Source: Branchiostoma floridae
Taxonomy: Eukaryota > Chordata > Leptocardii > Amphioxiformes > Branchiostomatidae
Direction of reading: 5' to 3'
Length of the DNA stretch: 64,000 nt
Assembly: GCF_000003815.2 (NCBI RefSeq)
Contig: NC_049989.1
Coordinates: forward strand, 9,486,540-9,550,539
Within the stretch, counting starts at the first letter, position 1; every line of letters starts with the position of its first letter. Under the pieces are notes generated by a model. That model ran no database searches, was not told the origin of the DNA, and was given only the letters and a program-made list of their open reading frames with translations. A program made the translations under genes and the position numbers. This document shows, in pieces, positions 36,901 to 49,300 of the stretch.

Positions 36901-37314
36901 CTTCTACAGGGTAAGATTTTCATCGTATACTTTAATATATCTATTTCTTTGTTAAATCTGTGGTTGAAATTTGTTTGATTTTGTATTCGTAAAAATGTGA
37001 GCTTCTAGAAAATAACACTTGCTTCTAGTACCACCGAATGTGCTTTGTTTATTCCCTGAACCTGTGAGTTGTGCTATTCTTTACATGTACGTTTACTGTG
37101 CACATTACAGGGACTTGCCATTCGCGACACCCAGCCCGTTTTGCGACAGGTTCAAGGTAACACCCTGTCCCGCTGGGCGGGTATGACGGTGGCGGGAACT
37201 GTTCCTGTAGAGGCCGGATCCAAGATTCACTTCGAGCTGTCCTGCAAGCGTGGCCGTGTCAACGGCGTGGACAGGGAGTTCGCCGGGCTGTCTCTAGTCT
37301 GGCTCCCGCCTTGA
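21921..37314 (+). CDS. Secreted mosaic protein: coiled coil, TNFR-Cys, EGF, TNFR-Cys, beta-rich C-terminus
   Basis: Seven exons: 21921-22788, 33312-33439, 33875-34073, 34591-34735, 35199-35339, 35770-36910, 37111-37314; phases match throughout (941 residues). Residues 1-28 are a signal peptide (a second in-frame ATG at 21939 is also possible). The next 170 residues are acidic and Asp/Ser-rich. A coiled coil spans about 205-260 and continues in exon 2. Exon 3 codes a TNFR-type cysteine-rich domain (CVPCSVCPKGY...CTQTTDVIC). Exon 4 opens with a calcium-binding-type EGF (DEDECAT...CLNLPGSFLC), then a second TNFR repeat crosses into exon 5 (CPSGNFF...CTSTTDVLC). Residues 493-941 are beta-rich, with repeated endings LSALNVLWIP and FAGLSLVWLPP that recall C1q/TNF jelly rolls. 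No membrane segment follows. I do not know this architecture. The exon 1 to exon 2 link across 10.5 kb is the weakest part. Confidence 0.7.
22945..23105 (+). repeat. SINE-like repeat, copy 1
   Basis: The stretch GTGCGAATCCCCAGTC followed by TTTGTGAGGTGTTGCATTC and CTTTCGAATGGGGAAGTCAAG parallels the repeat at 27740-27865, including the word order after the B-box-like part. It is probably the same tRNA-derived SINE family. Confidence 0.5.
24946..25166. mobile_element. Inverted-repeat element (GTAACATCAACTCTCAT family), copy 1
   Basis: Left end GTAACATCAACTCTCATAG and right end GAGAGTTGATA are inverted. Internal words (CCGCCACATG near the left end, GTGGCGGTATTATG near the right) match the copy at 53437-53647 in order and spacing. 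Confidence 0.65.
27720..27865 (+). repeat. SINE-like repeat, copy 2
   Basis: Contains GGTTCAAACCC (27749-27760), a pol III B-box match, followed by CATTGTGAGGAGTTGAATTC, GGTGGGGACGTTAATCC and AAAAGAACCCAGCACACTAT. Similar in order to 22945-23105. Confidence 0.5.
27877..28016. mobile_element. Short inverted-repeat element, sibling of 19660-19791
   Basis: TAATCTCCAAGCAGATCTTG at the left and its inverted partner ending GGAGATTA at the right match for about 36 bp. The flanks ccaggt (27871-27876 and 28017-28022) are identical; a 3-bp deletion could explain why only 6 of an original 9 bp remain. Confidence 0.75.
28700..28916. mobile_element. Inverted-repeat element with TTCGCGG core
   Basis: The ends ATACTAAATGCATTTAAG(TTCGCGG) and (CCGCGAA)CATTTCTGCATTTACAGTAT are inverted. 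Internal TTCGCGGT words repeat five or more times. This type of dispersed element (TACTGTAAATGC ... TTCGCGG) is familiar from marine invertebrate genomes. The whole unit could fold into a hairpin. Confidence 0.65.
30184..30204. repeat. Perfect short palindrome CAAGGAGGTT/AACCTCCTTG
   Basis: CAAGGAGGTTTTAACCTCCTTG, nearly perfect, in intron 1 of the mosaic gene. The same half-site occurs at 19240 and flanks the TA array near 7155-7234. Confidence 0.6.
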
Positions 37315-37500
37315 ACGTGGAAGTTGTTCGTCACGCAACTACAGCAAGAGATGTTCAAAGGCTTCTGCCTGTGTGACTCTACCGTGCCAGATTTAGTGCC
37401 AAGACATCATCTACTGATTGCCATGACCGCTGATCGTACACATGATCATGGTACGCACGTCTGTGACCCACGTGTCCCGGTGTCTTAGTGCTTGCCAACA

Positions 37501-37640
37501 GTCAGCCAATCAAATTCCCCCTCCTGTTTTATGGAAGGTTAGTTACCAGCCAATCACCTTGCCTCTTGGCCGTAAGCGGCAGTCTGATTGGCTGGTAACT
37601 TTCCTCCAATGGCCAACTGGAGGGGGAGTATTTGATTGAC
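37501..37640. repeat. Long inverted repeat in the mosaic gene 3' UTR
   Basis: The left arm (GCCAATCAAATTCCCCCTCC ... GTTACCAGCCAATCA, 37503-37557) and right arm (TGATTGGCTGGTAAC ... GGAGGGGGAGTATTTGATTG, 37583-37637) are inverted copies of about 55-60 bp with a loop of about 25 bp. It lies between the stop codon and the AATAAA, so the mRNA should contain a long hairpin. Confidence 0.8.
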
Positions 37641-37790
37641 GCGGCGAGGACAGGTCAAAGGCTGGTACGCCGGGGTGGTTGTTGGATGAGATACTCGAAC
37701 TCAAGCGGTGGGCCTGGTATGAGACGTGAGAACGGAGAGAAATCTCATATGTGAAGCAGGTTATATAACCCTGAGTGCACGTCGTCACTC

Positions 37791-37796
37791 AATAAA
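37791..37796 (+). terminator. Polyadenylation signal of the mosaic gene
   Basis: AATAAA 477 bp after the stop, the first canonical signal in the downstream flank. A second is at 38222-38227. Confidence 0.6.
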
Positions 37797-40324
37797 CTCA
37801 ACAACTTAAAAGACATGTCTAGGCGGCATCCAACGTCCCAAACAGCAACTGAGTTGCCGGTTGATGTGACGTCAATCGTACTGCTATGTAAAGGACACAA
37901 CGGTGGGTCTGGTTGTCATAGGGTCTTGACAATTCAAAATTTCCTTTAAGTAACGCAGGCAGTTCTGAGAGAATTATGCCTTCAAAGAGACCGTTGTTAC
38001 TTCCTAATATAAGAGCTAGGGATCTGAACGGGACAAGTAATATTCAGCCACACTAGCTACGAAACGTCGTGTTGTAAAACAATGTCCTTACTTACTATAC
38101 TACAGTCATGAAAATGTCATGTTTGCTGGACTTTGGGTACAAAATATAACATCTTTCTATGTTAACTCCAAACCAGAGCTACCTCAGTCGCTAGTAAAGT
38201 GTCTATAACAATGGAAATGACAATAAATTTTGACAAGACTACATTGTGACATTTATTTGCACCGTAGCACACATCCCTACAAAATAAGCTCAATTTCTTC
38301 CTGACTGAATAACACGGTTAGTGTTGTAACTGTCCACTTTGATACACGTGTCATGTTCTTGTGACTTTACCTTTTGTTGCCTACTCGGAACGGTTTTTCT
38401 TGGTGAATTTAGGATTTAGCTTACGTTTCATGTTGTTGCTAGCTTTGAGATATGTCAACATGTTTCATTAGCTTAGTTAAGAATTCGGCTCCAGCCAAAT
38501 CATTATTCTTCAACCTAGTCACATGTATCGTGTACCATCCTCTCTCGCTAGCGTGTGCTTGTACTACGACTTCGCCGTGGATGGTTTCTTCATCCAGTCA
38601 CGAGCGCACCCTAGCGGGAGACGTTGGTATTACACAGCTTACACCTATTCGTCACAGAGATGATTACGTATAGAACTTTAACCTTGTAACTATATAGAAG
38701 AAAACTTTATCTTATTTGATGTGATCACAATAACCTAACAGGTCTGTTGGGAAAATATCTTTAGTCTTCAAACTGACTTCTTAATATCTGTTACAAAACT
38801 CTATTGTTCAAAATTATTGTCAGAAAATCTCTACCTTTCCTTTCTCAGCTGCCTTGACAATGCTATACACTTGTTTTTGTGACCCACTCATTTGCACAGC
38901 CCAAAGCAATCAGTACTTTCTTAAACAGTTGTTGTGATTCCTACTAAAGCTTTCTTCAATTGTTGTAACAATTGTTAAGATTTTAAAACTTCCAGTCATA
39001 TATCAGATGTTGGTATAATGCTAACCTGAGTGTTAAATTTATCACAGATGTTAACCATTTCTATACTAAGAGTGTCATAATGCATTGCATCTGTACTGGT
39101 AACATCAGAACTCAGCAGGCAGAGGGGTAATTTAACTTACCTATCAAAGGAGAAAACAAGCAGAATTCAGCTTTGCAAATCAAACTGTATTGGCCACAAG
39201 TTCTAGCTGTTACCAACCAGCTAGCAACAAAAAAAGGCATCATGAATTGCATAAAGCTTGTACTAGTTGTTGTTGGTATCAAGATCCATTTGAAACAGCA
39301 CTGTTATGTGTTACCAAAGGAGAGAAGCATGTTACAGTATTGTACAAGAATTTTCACAAAACTACCCAGCATCACTCCATTTTTTCATTACCACAATGTC
39401 TATTGACAAGCACAGACAGAAACAGATATCAGCTTAGAGGTTCCTGTCTGGTATTAAGCTACACCCAAGCCATAAACTACTATTATTTCACACTTTTTGT
39501 ACACCTGACTAAAGTAGGATCTAACACATGACTATCCCCCACCTTCTTCCCAATGAGAGCCTGTTATGATTTAGATTAAATGGTGCATAGTGCCAACATT
39601 GTCCAGTCTTCAGCCCCCCAAAAATGCAAACACTTAATGGTGTATCAGAAGACATGTTTTAACTTTATATAAACCAACATATCGAAATTATATGCCTAGC
39701 ATAAGAGTGCCTCTGCCCCAGAGACATTGTCAAAAAAGTGTTTTACTTCAAACCAAATGAAGAAGTAGCCTGTAAAACATAGAGAAACTTGTTTTCATCA
39801 GCTTTAAAGGTACAATCTTCTGACAGATTTCAGAAACTTAAGCTATGCAAACTTAAATATTGCATTTCCCCAAAACAATTGATACCTACAAATACTTAAG
39901 AATCTTAAATCTATCTCTTGTTGAGAATGAAAAAAAAATTTAACGCTATAAAGAAATAATAATTAAAAATCCCAAAGGTTGATATTTTCCTCTGAAATTT
40001 AATCAAACCTTAAAGAGAAGATCTAACGTTAAGACGTGTAAGATTGGGAGGATTCTAACCTTAAAGGATTTATCTACTGTGTCTACATGGCACATTTCAA
40101 TTACAATTGTACACCGAAATGGTACCTTGTTGGATCATACCATTTGTCTATGAAATTCTAAGAAAGGACATGCAGCATTTTAACCTTTTCACACATGCTC
40201 CACATTCCCCTATCTGCACAATGGACTGATCCAAAATATATGCAGATGTTATAAAGACAATGTGAGGGGGTGATTCTGAGTTTCTGATTGGTTAAGAAGG
40301 TTTTCCTTTTCTTGAGTTATTCCA
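37797..40324. other. Region between the convergent ends of the mosaic gene and NIPSNAP
   Basis: AT-rich, with no recognisable coding sequence; the open frames (for example 38452-38673 and 39173-39531) show no domain. The right part is probably the 3' UTR of NIPSNAP, but I could not fix its end. Confidence 0.35.
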
Positions 40325-43300
40325 CTACTGCAGAGGGGAGAAAGGAGCAGGGTGCATCACACGGGACTCCATCTTGCGAATCAGTGGCACTGCGGAAAAA
40401 TAGAAACAGTGTCGTAAAAATTTGTAACTGAAACCATCAACACTAGTAAAATTTCAATTCCCTATCAATAACACAAATGTTACAACACCTACGGAAGTAG
40501 AGCAGCAGGACATCCAAGTGAAAGCAAGTCAAACAATAACAAAGGAATTTTCAGCACCAAGGACAAGAATGCACACAGCAGGGATTGTAACAATAGCACT
40601 AGTGCAGCAGTAAACAGCAGCAAAAAGAGAAGGGTTTGAACAAGTATGCACTTTTGCAACACAGGTTACGATTAGACTACCAACAAATGTTTTAATGGGC
40701 TGTACCACATTGCTTTCAAGATAGGGGTGTCAATCTATAACTTCTAAAACCTGAAAATACTGCTACGGTGCCCCAAATCAGCATGTATCAATGGGACCTC
40801 AATACTCTCATAACCCTCCATATGTCAAAGTTTATACTAATCCATCAAAAGGATTGTTTGAATGTTATAGGTGCAAATACAGAAACACACAGAGACAGAA
40901 ACAATACCCTCACATTGAGGTCACGGACCTCCTTCACGGTAGTAAAAAAAGGGAAGATACAGCATAGATCATACGGTATCTGTAGCAGCATTACAGACAA
41001 TACCCAAACAAAGGAGCTTTTAAAAATACAGCAGCAAAAGGCAACTCCTCCTACCTGTATATGATACACACTGATCCCAGCCTGGCTTCCTCCAAGCAGA
41101 CTCACGGGTTGCTTTGCGTGCTTGTAAATCTTTGTACGCTGAAAGGAGAAACTTTAACACTAAATACCACAGAGAAATCGAGAAATCACTATATGTAGCT
41201 ATTCAACACGTCAACCCCATACTTGACAGTATTGAAGCCATAGATGAATCTGTTTGGCCTCTATTTCATGGCCATATTATTGAGATTAAATAAAGTATGT
41301 CGGTAAAGCTTAACCTTTACAATTTTTCAACCTAATATCCTTCTTCACTAATCTCCACGACTTTTTAACCTCTGACTTATCCCAGATATACTGTTGCAAT
41401 TCTCAAGAGTGCTCACCTTACTTATCATGGTGTGGCACTTAGGAAAAATTAACCTAGCCACCTGTAGTGCACATGCACAACTGTGTGGCCCAAGGGCTAT
41501 AGAATCACAGATGGGTAGAGGAAGTAAGGATTATGACTTACCCCAGAGATGGTGCACACAGTACAGAGGACCTATGTACAGTGGAGGTGAGGAGTCAGTC
41601 TGACTTACCCCAGAGATGGTGCACACAGTACAGAGGGCCTATGTACAGTGGAGGTGAGGAGTCTGACTTACCCCAGAGATGGTGCACACAGTACAGAGGA
41701 CCTATGTACAGTGGAGGTGAGGAGTCTGACTTACCCCAGAGATGGTGCACACAGTACAGAGGACCTATGTACAGTGGAGGTGAGGAGTCAGTCTGACTTA
41801 CCCCAGAGATGGTGCACACAGTACAGAGGACCTATGTACAGTGGAGGTGAGGAGTCAGTCTGACTTACCCCAGAGATGGTGCACACAGTACAGAGGACCT
41901 ATGTACAGTGGAGGTGAGGAGTCTGACTTACCCCAGAGATGGTGCACACAGTACAGAGGACCTATGTACAGTGGAGGTGAGGAGTCTGACTTACCCCAGA
42001 GATGGTGCACACAGTACAGAGGGCCTATGTACAGTGGAGGTGAGGAGTCTGACTTACCCCAGAGATGGTGCACACAGTACAGAGGGCCTATGTACAGTGG
42101 AGGTGAGGAGTCAGTCTGATTTACCCCAGAGATGGTGCACACAGTACAGAGGGCCTATGTACAGTGGAGGTGAGGAGGCTGACTTACCCCAGAGATGGTG
42201 CACACAGTACAGAGGGCCTATGTACAGTGGAGGTGAGGAGGCTGACTTACCTCAGAGATGGTGCACACAGTACAGAGGACCTATGTACAGTGGAGGTGAG
42301 GAGTCTGACTTACCCCAGAGATGGTGCGCACAGTACAGGGGGCCTATGTACAGTGGAGGTGAGGAGTCTGACTTACCCCAGAGATGGTGCGCACAGTACA
42401 GGGGGCCTATGTACAGTGGAGGTGAGGAGGCTGACTTACCCCAGAGATGGTGCACACAGTACAGTGGATGTGAGGAGTCTGACTTACCCCAGAGATGGTG
42501 CACACAGTACAGAGGGCCGATCTGGGAGAAGAACCCGCCGACCGCCTCACTATTCTCCTGACGATGCTGGATACCGCGAGCCCTGGGTCAAAGGTTACAG
42601 TGTAAGTTATGTCATGATTGCCAACGTTAGTCTACAAAAGCCATCATTTGGAAAAATAAAGCTATGCTCAAACATGAAATTTGAGAAGCAATTTTAATCT
42701 CTTTGGGGCTGGACCAATGGCTACTAGTCCTTGTGATAGTAAACCATAATTGATTAAAAAAAAAAGGGAAAACAGTTTGTGGCCAGAAAAACACTTTGAA
42801 TTCATACTTAAAAACACATTACAAGCTCACAACACTTAGATTTCACGGTAACCCGAAAATTAAAAGTCGTGCTTTTTTTTTAGTTTGTGGTTGAAACTAG
42901 TAGTTACAAGGGAAGACTGAAAAAAAGAAGCTTTATGATTTTTTTTCTCCAGAGCTGTTTGAATATAAAAATGGTAGAGTTTAACTTTAAACAAAATCTA
43001 GTACATTGTTGTAATCAGCACAATGAGATGTTATTTGTGTGTTAAAAAAACAGAAAACATCTTGGGTAAATCAACCAAAAATCTGAAACAGTGTTATACA
43101 AAGGTGTCATCATCAAACTTTCTAGGTGGGAAACATGCTTAAGAACTGTAACCAGTCATTCAACAAACAAGGGAACAGTTAGTTTTGATCATTCTGAACT
43201 GTACCCTTCACCTCCCCATTCCTAAAGTGGACTGGCCAAAGCACCATTCTTGTTAAATGATACATTTGGTAAAATGATACATTTGGCCTGTTCCACTATC

Positions 43301-46300
43301 AGGACAGGGTGGACATATATGTAACGTTGCTGTCAAGCAGTGCATGCTTCTGTGTGGTACTTGTGGGACCTTCAGGGGTAAAAAAACAACTCTGAAATGG
43401 CACCGAATATGCCGATGTGAGTAAAACATCAACTCTTGGTACTTGGGCAAACTTGTAAAACTGCAGAACATGCCAGAAAAAGACCTGATGTTTCTGATTA
43501 TCCTTTTCTAAAAAAAAAAAGAATTAGAATGTCACACAAAGTCATTCCTAGGTTCTACGATTTTGGCAAAGAATCAGGCAAAATGTTAAGACATGAATCC
43601 CGTATAAAGCTCAAATGCTGATGTAATGCATCAAATTACAATAGCTTATAGTAATATGACTTGTTCTTGTGTAGACCTGTTGGCAGCTACTAGTACATTT
43701 GTATCACAACTGAAATCCTTGCCTCTAAACTTTGTGTCTTAGAAGTTGGTACTTCACTTGCTTTTCCAATGGTTTTCCTTACTCCATGGTTTACTAGATA
43801 GTCCTGTTAAATAATTTTTTATCAGACTTGTATCAGACATTTCCCCCTTTCAAATAAGCAGAAACATCAGTCTATTTCAAGTCTGCAGAAACTGGAAAAA
43901 ACATGAAAACATGCAGAGGTGGAACACAGAGTAATGCACGGCACTCTGTTACCAATCAGGTCCCAGTTGCTTCTTCAGTTCATTGATCTCTCTTTCTGTA
44001 TAACCCCTTCTAGAGGGAACAGCCTTGGCCCTGAGGGAAGAACGGCAGATTATACTCCTAGCTAAGGCTGGACAGGACGAGTCACACTGATGCTTCTAAA
44101 CAGTAGGTTTTAGGGGAGGCAGGGACTTTACTCTGGGCTCTAGTGTAGTTGTCGTCTTATCTATTGGTCTATCTTAAGGGTTAGTCATTGCTATCTTTTA
44201 CAGCTGAGGTTTGGGTTCTGTCAAACAAGGGATCTTGATTTAACATCCTAACTGAAGCTAGGGAAACATTTTAACCTTAGTGGTATGAGGAATTTTTTTG
44301 TTATATCGGGACCTGTCAGTAATTGCACCCAGAAGGCCATAACCTTGGAGTATATGGGCTTGTATGTACACATCTACAGCAGACATAAGCAGACAAAGAG
44401 TAAGACGAAATATAAGAAAAGCTATGTTGGATTTCTGTTACCAATTTTCTTCTTGATATCTAACTAATCTCATATTCATAGAATTGACTACATGTATGAT
44501 ATTTCTTCACAGTCCTTTCCACTGTACAGAGACTGTTAAATCAAAACTCAATTTGTATAGCCTATGATTGCAAAATAATCCATCATGCAAAAGTATGATT
44601 TGAAAGACATCACAAAAACTTAGTAAATTCACTTCTTTACCAACAAAACTGGTCTGAAATACATTTACTAATGAGAGTTTTGTTCATCTGTAATGACCTT
44701 AGTAGAAAGGGGGGTATGGTTGAAATTCGAAAAGAAAACAGTTGTATGCAAGGGTCCTTAGTCAATTCCATCCTTAATAAACCTAACAAAGTTGATTTCT
44801 AATTTTTCATATCCATATTATGCTGGAAACAAAGAGAATGTCAGTAACACTTACATGTGTAACCTATCTATTTTTCTTGCAAAAAACATTATGTTCTATA
44901 TTGTTGGAAAGCAACAGGTAGTACTGTACTTTGTATTTAATATATTCTGACTGAATTGGTTATGATCTATTGGACTATATTTCTTTGATATGTCCACCTT
45001 TGCTTGATTGATTACAAATGATATTTTGCTGCTTGTCTTTATATGTATTTTGCTTACTTTTGGTTGACACAGAGGCATGCACTGCTTGCAATTGCCATTA
45101 TCGATATCAACTTTATCCAAGGCACATAAAATATTACACTGCATCACAATAGACTTGACAAACATGGAAGCACGAACACAAAGTAACACACACACATGCA
45201 GGTACAGACACTCCTACTTACCAGTTATTTCCCCACTCAATCATTGTCCCAGGCTGATGCACAAAGGAACAAAACAGAAGAGTACAAGATTTTAATCAAT
45301 ATCATCAGCACCCCATTTTGTTATAATAACACATTTTTCATGTCTCAGAAAATTTCATATATTATGTAGATGCAGGCAACAATAGCAGCAAGTGAACTGA
45401 ATTCATTATCATGTATTAACATAGAGATTATTTTCATTTTTACCAACCATCACCAATTTTTATATGCAAATTTCAGGTAGGTATTTCATGCCATGCAAAC
45501 ATATAAACACTAAAAAAAAAGAAGACTTTAGACGTACATGGATTGGGAATGGCAGTGCTAGCAAGACACCATACTTTAGGGTCTACTCCTGTGGCGTCGC
45601 CAAAAATGTCACATTACCTTTAGTTGGTAACTTCTCATCTCGTATACGTTGAAACCTTCCCGCGGCTCTGGCTCGCCCCAGAAGCTGAACTCTAACAACA
45701 GCTGATTACTGCGAGCCCGCAGCATATTCTGACGCTTCTCTATAAATTCTCGCATCTCCTAAGGATACCAAGCACACAAAAATGTTCATGGCAAAAACTT
45801 TTGGTGACTTCTATGGTACTTTTGTATTTCACAACGTCTATTCAATTGAAATGTGTACTGAAAATCATTTTACGTTCACACAGACTTAATTTTGTGGTAG
45901 AATGGGAAAGGAAGCAATACAGTTGTAAAGTATTAATACAGGGCACGTTTGTAGTACAACAACTTCAAGAGCTCGCTTTAAGAGGACAGTGAACATAAAA
46001 CCAGCGCATATATTTTATAATTTACAGCAGTTTGCCTTTATACAGATGATGGACATTACATTGTCATTACGGCAAGAATATGCAGTGTCTAACTTACCTT
46101 GTCACCCAGTAAGGCTTCTTCACTTCTGGTGACCCCATCATAACCATCTCTGTATATCCACAGGTGCACTAGTAATGGGACAATGTCAACATCAGTCGGA
46201 CATATCAGGGCTCGAAATACTGGGTGCATGTACATGTACACCCAAATATTATCTTATGTTTATGTACATTGTATGTAAAGATATCAAATAATACTACTAT

Positions 46301-49300
46301 ATATCATATTCTTGACATCAAAGTGTTAGGAAGATTATAAAAATGTCATCGTGAAATATCTGTGATAGCTTGTAACTACGTTTTATTACTAGGTTATTAC
46401 GTAAATTTAAGTGGTGCACCCAAAAATTTTTGGTGCACCCAATTTTTTAAGCTGGGTGCACCAGTGCACCTAATCCCAAAAATGAATTTCAAGCCCTGCA
46501 TATACATACAATGTACAGTATTAAACCTGGTCTTCAACCAGCTTTCCTCAATGTCACTGACGAAAGACAGCCAATGTTGTCTGAAACATCTCATTGTTTC
46601 CTGTATCATATCCAGTACCTTGAGTAAACTGCTTTTTGGCATACAGTACTACTATTCAAAGATTTTTTAACAAATGGCTACGTCATGTCCAGAGGCCTTA
46701 AAATCTTGTATCTTTAAAACAATATAAATAGCTTCTGCCTAACCATCACCATATTGCACATTTGAATCACTTTACATGTAATCCTTGAACAGTTACTCTT
46801 AACCCTAATTCTGGCACAGGAAACTGTCTTGTTAAGATGTATTTGTATAGTCTTGACTTACCTGCTTGATCCTGGTACCCAAAGGCAGTATACCACGAGC
46901 CCTTAACTTCACCTGGGAACTCTGAGGACTGGTGTATCCTGGGGTAATACTCCTCTCTATAGACACAGCACAGGGAACACATGCTAGAATCTTCCACTTG
47001 ATAAATGCACACAATATATTTCCTAACACAATGGTGTCTTATTTTTGCATAAATATCAAAGCCTCTTGGTCTTAGGCTGAAAATGGTCTATCTGCAAAGC
47101 AAATACACATGTACATGTGTACATACAGCAAATTGAATACAAGGCCAATGAAAAATAGGAAGTACTCACGTCATTTCCTTATATTGTTCCATATACTCTG
47201 GTTTAACATCATGGACTGAAATAAGAATAGAACTAAAGTTAAAGTAGTTATAAATGGAATTCAGAACACCCTGACCTTGATTTAGCACAATTAGTTTTTT
47301 TTTTAGTTTTTTTTCCCAAAATTACAGAGTGTCAAGCATCTTTCTAATTGTCATAATCCTGGAAGCCTGAAAAATACATTAACTACATCTTAAGATTGTC
47401 AGTGTTTTCATGTTGACATATATTAAACAAAGCCATTACTTTAAACTCATTTATTTTCACTGGGATTTGCTGCAGGAAAGAAAAGGACTCAAGGAGGTTT
47501 TCATGGTCCTTGAAACAAGCTTGTGTTTGAAACAATTGTGTAGTACAATAGCAATACAATGGAAAACCACATATAAATGTACACGGTGTCATGATATTGT
47601 AGTGGAGAGGTCATTATAAAACATAAAAGTACAACCACTGCAAACTTTCTTACTCTGCATCTCATAGACTAGGTCCTTGGCAGTGAGAAGACGGGAGTGT
47701 GCGTCTGTGGGTGCCTGGATCTTCTCAGGGAACAGTTTAGTGAACCAACTCTTGCCTCCCTCCGGCTTGTCATTGTGTACGGCTGTAGATGTGAACAGGG
47801 GCCTGGAGGAACACAAGTTCGCATTGAAATTCCAGACCTGTATACATACCTGTATGTATTCAAAGCCTATTTTTGTGAGGAATAGATGTGGCTATGTACT
47901 TTTCATTGGTCATCCTTGTATGAGGATTACATGTACATGTCTCAAGTTTTTGCAAGATTGTCAAAATTGTCATCTTTGAGACTCTCACTCACTCACTCAC
48001 TCACTCACTCACTCACTCACTCACTCACTCACTCACACTCACTCACTCACTCACTCACTCACTCACTCACACTCACTCACTCACTCACTCACTCACTCAA
48101 AAGTTTGCTCACAACATCACTCAAAACTTCACAAACTCACCAACCCACTCACTACTGGGTCTGTAATGAATAGCAAAAAAACACACACACAAGGATAATG
48201 TGACATTGTACATTGCTGTATGTATGTATTCATAAAAAACACAGCTGAAAATAACACAGTGACCTTGTCATTGTGACAAGTACAAACAGAGCGAGATATA
48301 AACGACTTCTGAAATACAATACACATGTACTACATTTCTAAAATAGGCCTCTTTTGTAACTTTACCCCTTCAAATGCATCACAGATATATCCAGATGCAT
48401 TTGTGCCAAGTTGCCCTCTTACATCATATGACTGTCCTGGGATTTTGTTTACAATTAAGCTATTTGTTTTGATCAGGAGTAGAGGACTTGTTCAATGCAT
48501 GGCAAAAATTTGTTCTTCAGAAAATTTTCAGTTGAGGCAATTCAATTTTATAGTATTGGCATCTGATGTGCTTAAAATGCTAATAAATGAATTATCTACC
48601 CCCTAACAACGAACAAAGTTAATGAAATCGAGGTTTTCATGTATTTCACCCAAATTTGTCCAATGAATCTCAATCTCAATCTCAAACTAGTACTGAGCAA
48701 AGCCCTCTATAAAGGCATCTCACTCAGGGGAGGTGCAGGTCCGTGCGGCCGGTGGCGTGATAACAAAAAAGAGTGCAAGGTGCAGCAAACAATAAACCGA
48801 AGAAAAAAAAGGACGTTTGTGAGTGACTATGTACATGGCCGCCGAATGAATTGTTTATTGTACAGATTCATTAAACAACATAGAAAGCCTGTTGGCTGAA
48901 TTGCACACAGCTTTCATGAGGTAACAAACATAACAAAAAAGCTGATGACAAATAATTAGCAAAAAACAAACTAACAAGTAAGCTATAAAACAGGAGGGTT
49001 TTATTATAGAATGTCACAAATCCTGGCCTTATACAGCTGATCGTAGCCACCTAGCTCTATAGGGACCTAAGTAGAGCACTATCTGCTATCATAATCCCAG
49101 TTCTGGGAAAACTGCACGTTTTACTTGTCAAAACATTGGCTGTTCGCCATACAGGGTCCAATGGAATTTGCATTTGCGTCATCCCTAGAGCGACCAATCA
49201 AAATGCAGTACTTGGACAACGCCTCCAATTTAGCAAATAACTTCAGAACAACAAACCGCCCTGGAAAAGTACAGCTATTTCTTACAACTCGGTGACACTA

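Noticed and set aside
41540-42500. Each minisatellite unit as a complete mini-exon with a 33-nt intron
   Set aside because: A CATAG that looks like an acceptor precedes each exon copy, but the implied introns would be far too short for animal splicing.
41533-42697. Plus-strand open frames with repeated [12 protein letters not shown]
   Set aside because: They are the antisense reading of the NIPSNAP splice-donor minisatellite. The minus-strand exon, its phase and its homology explain the sequence.
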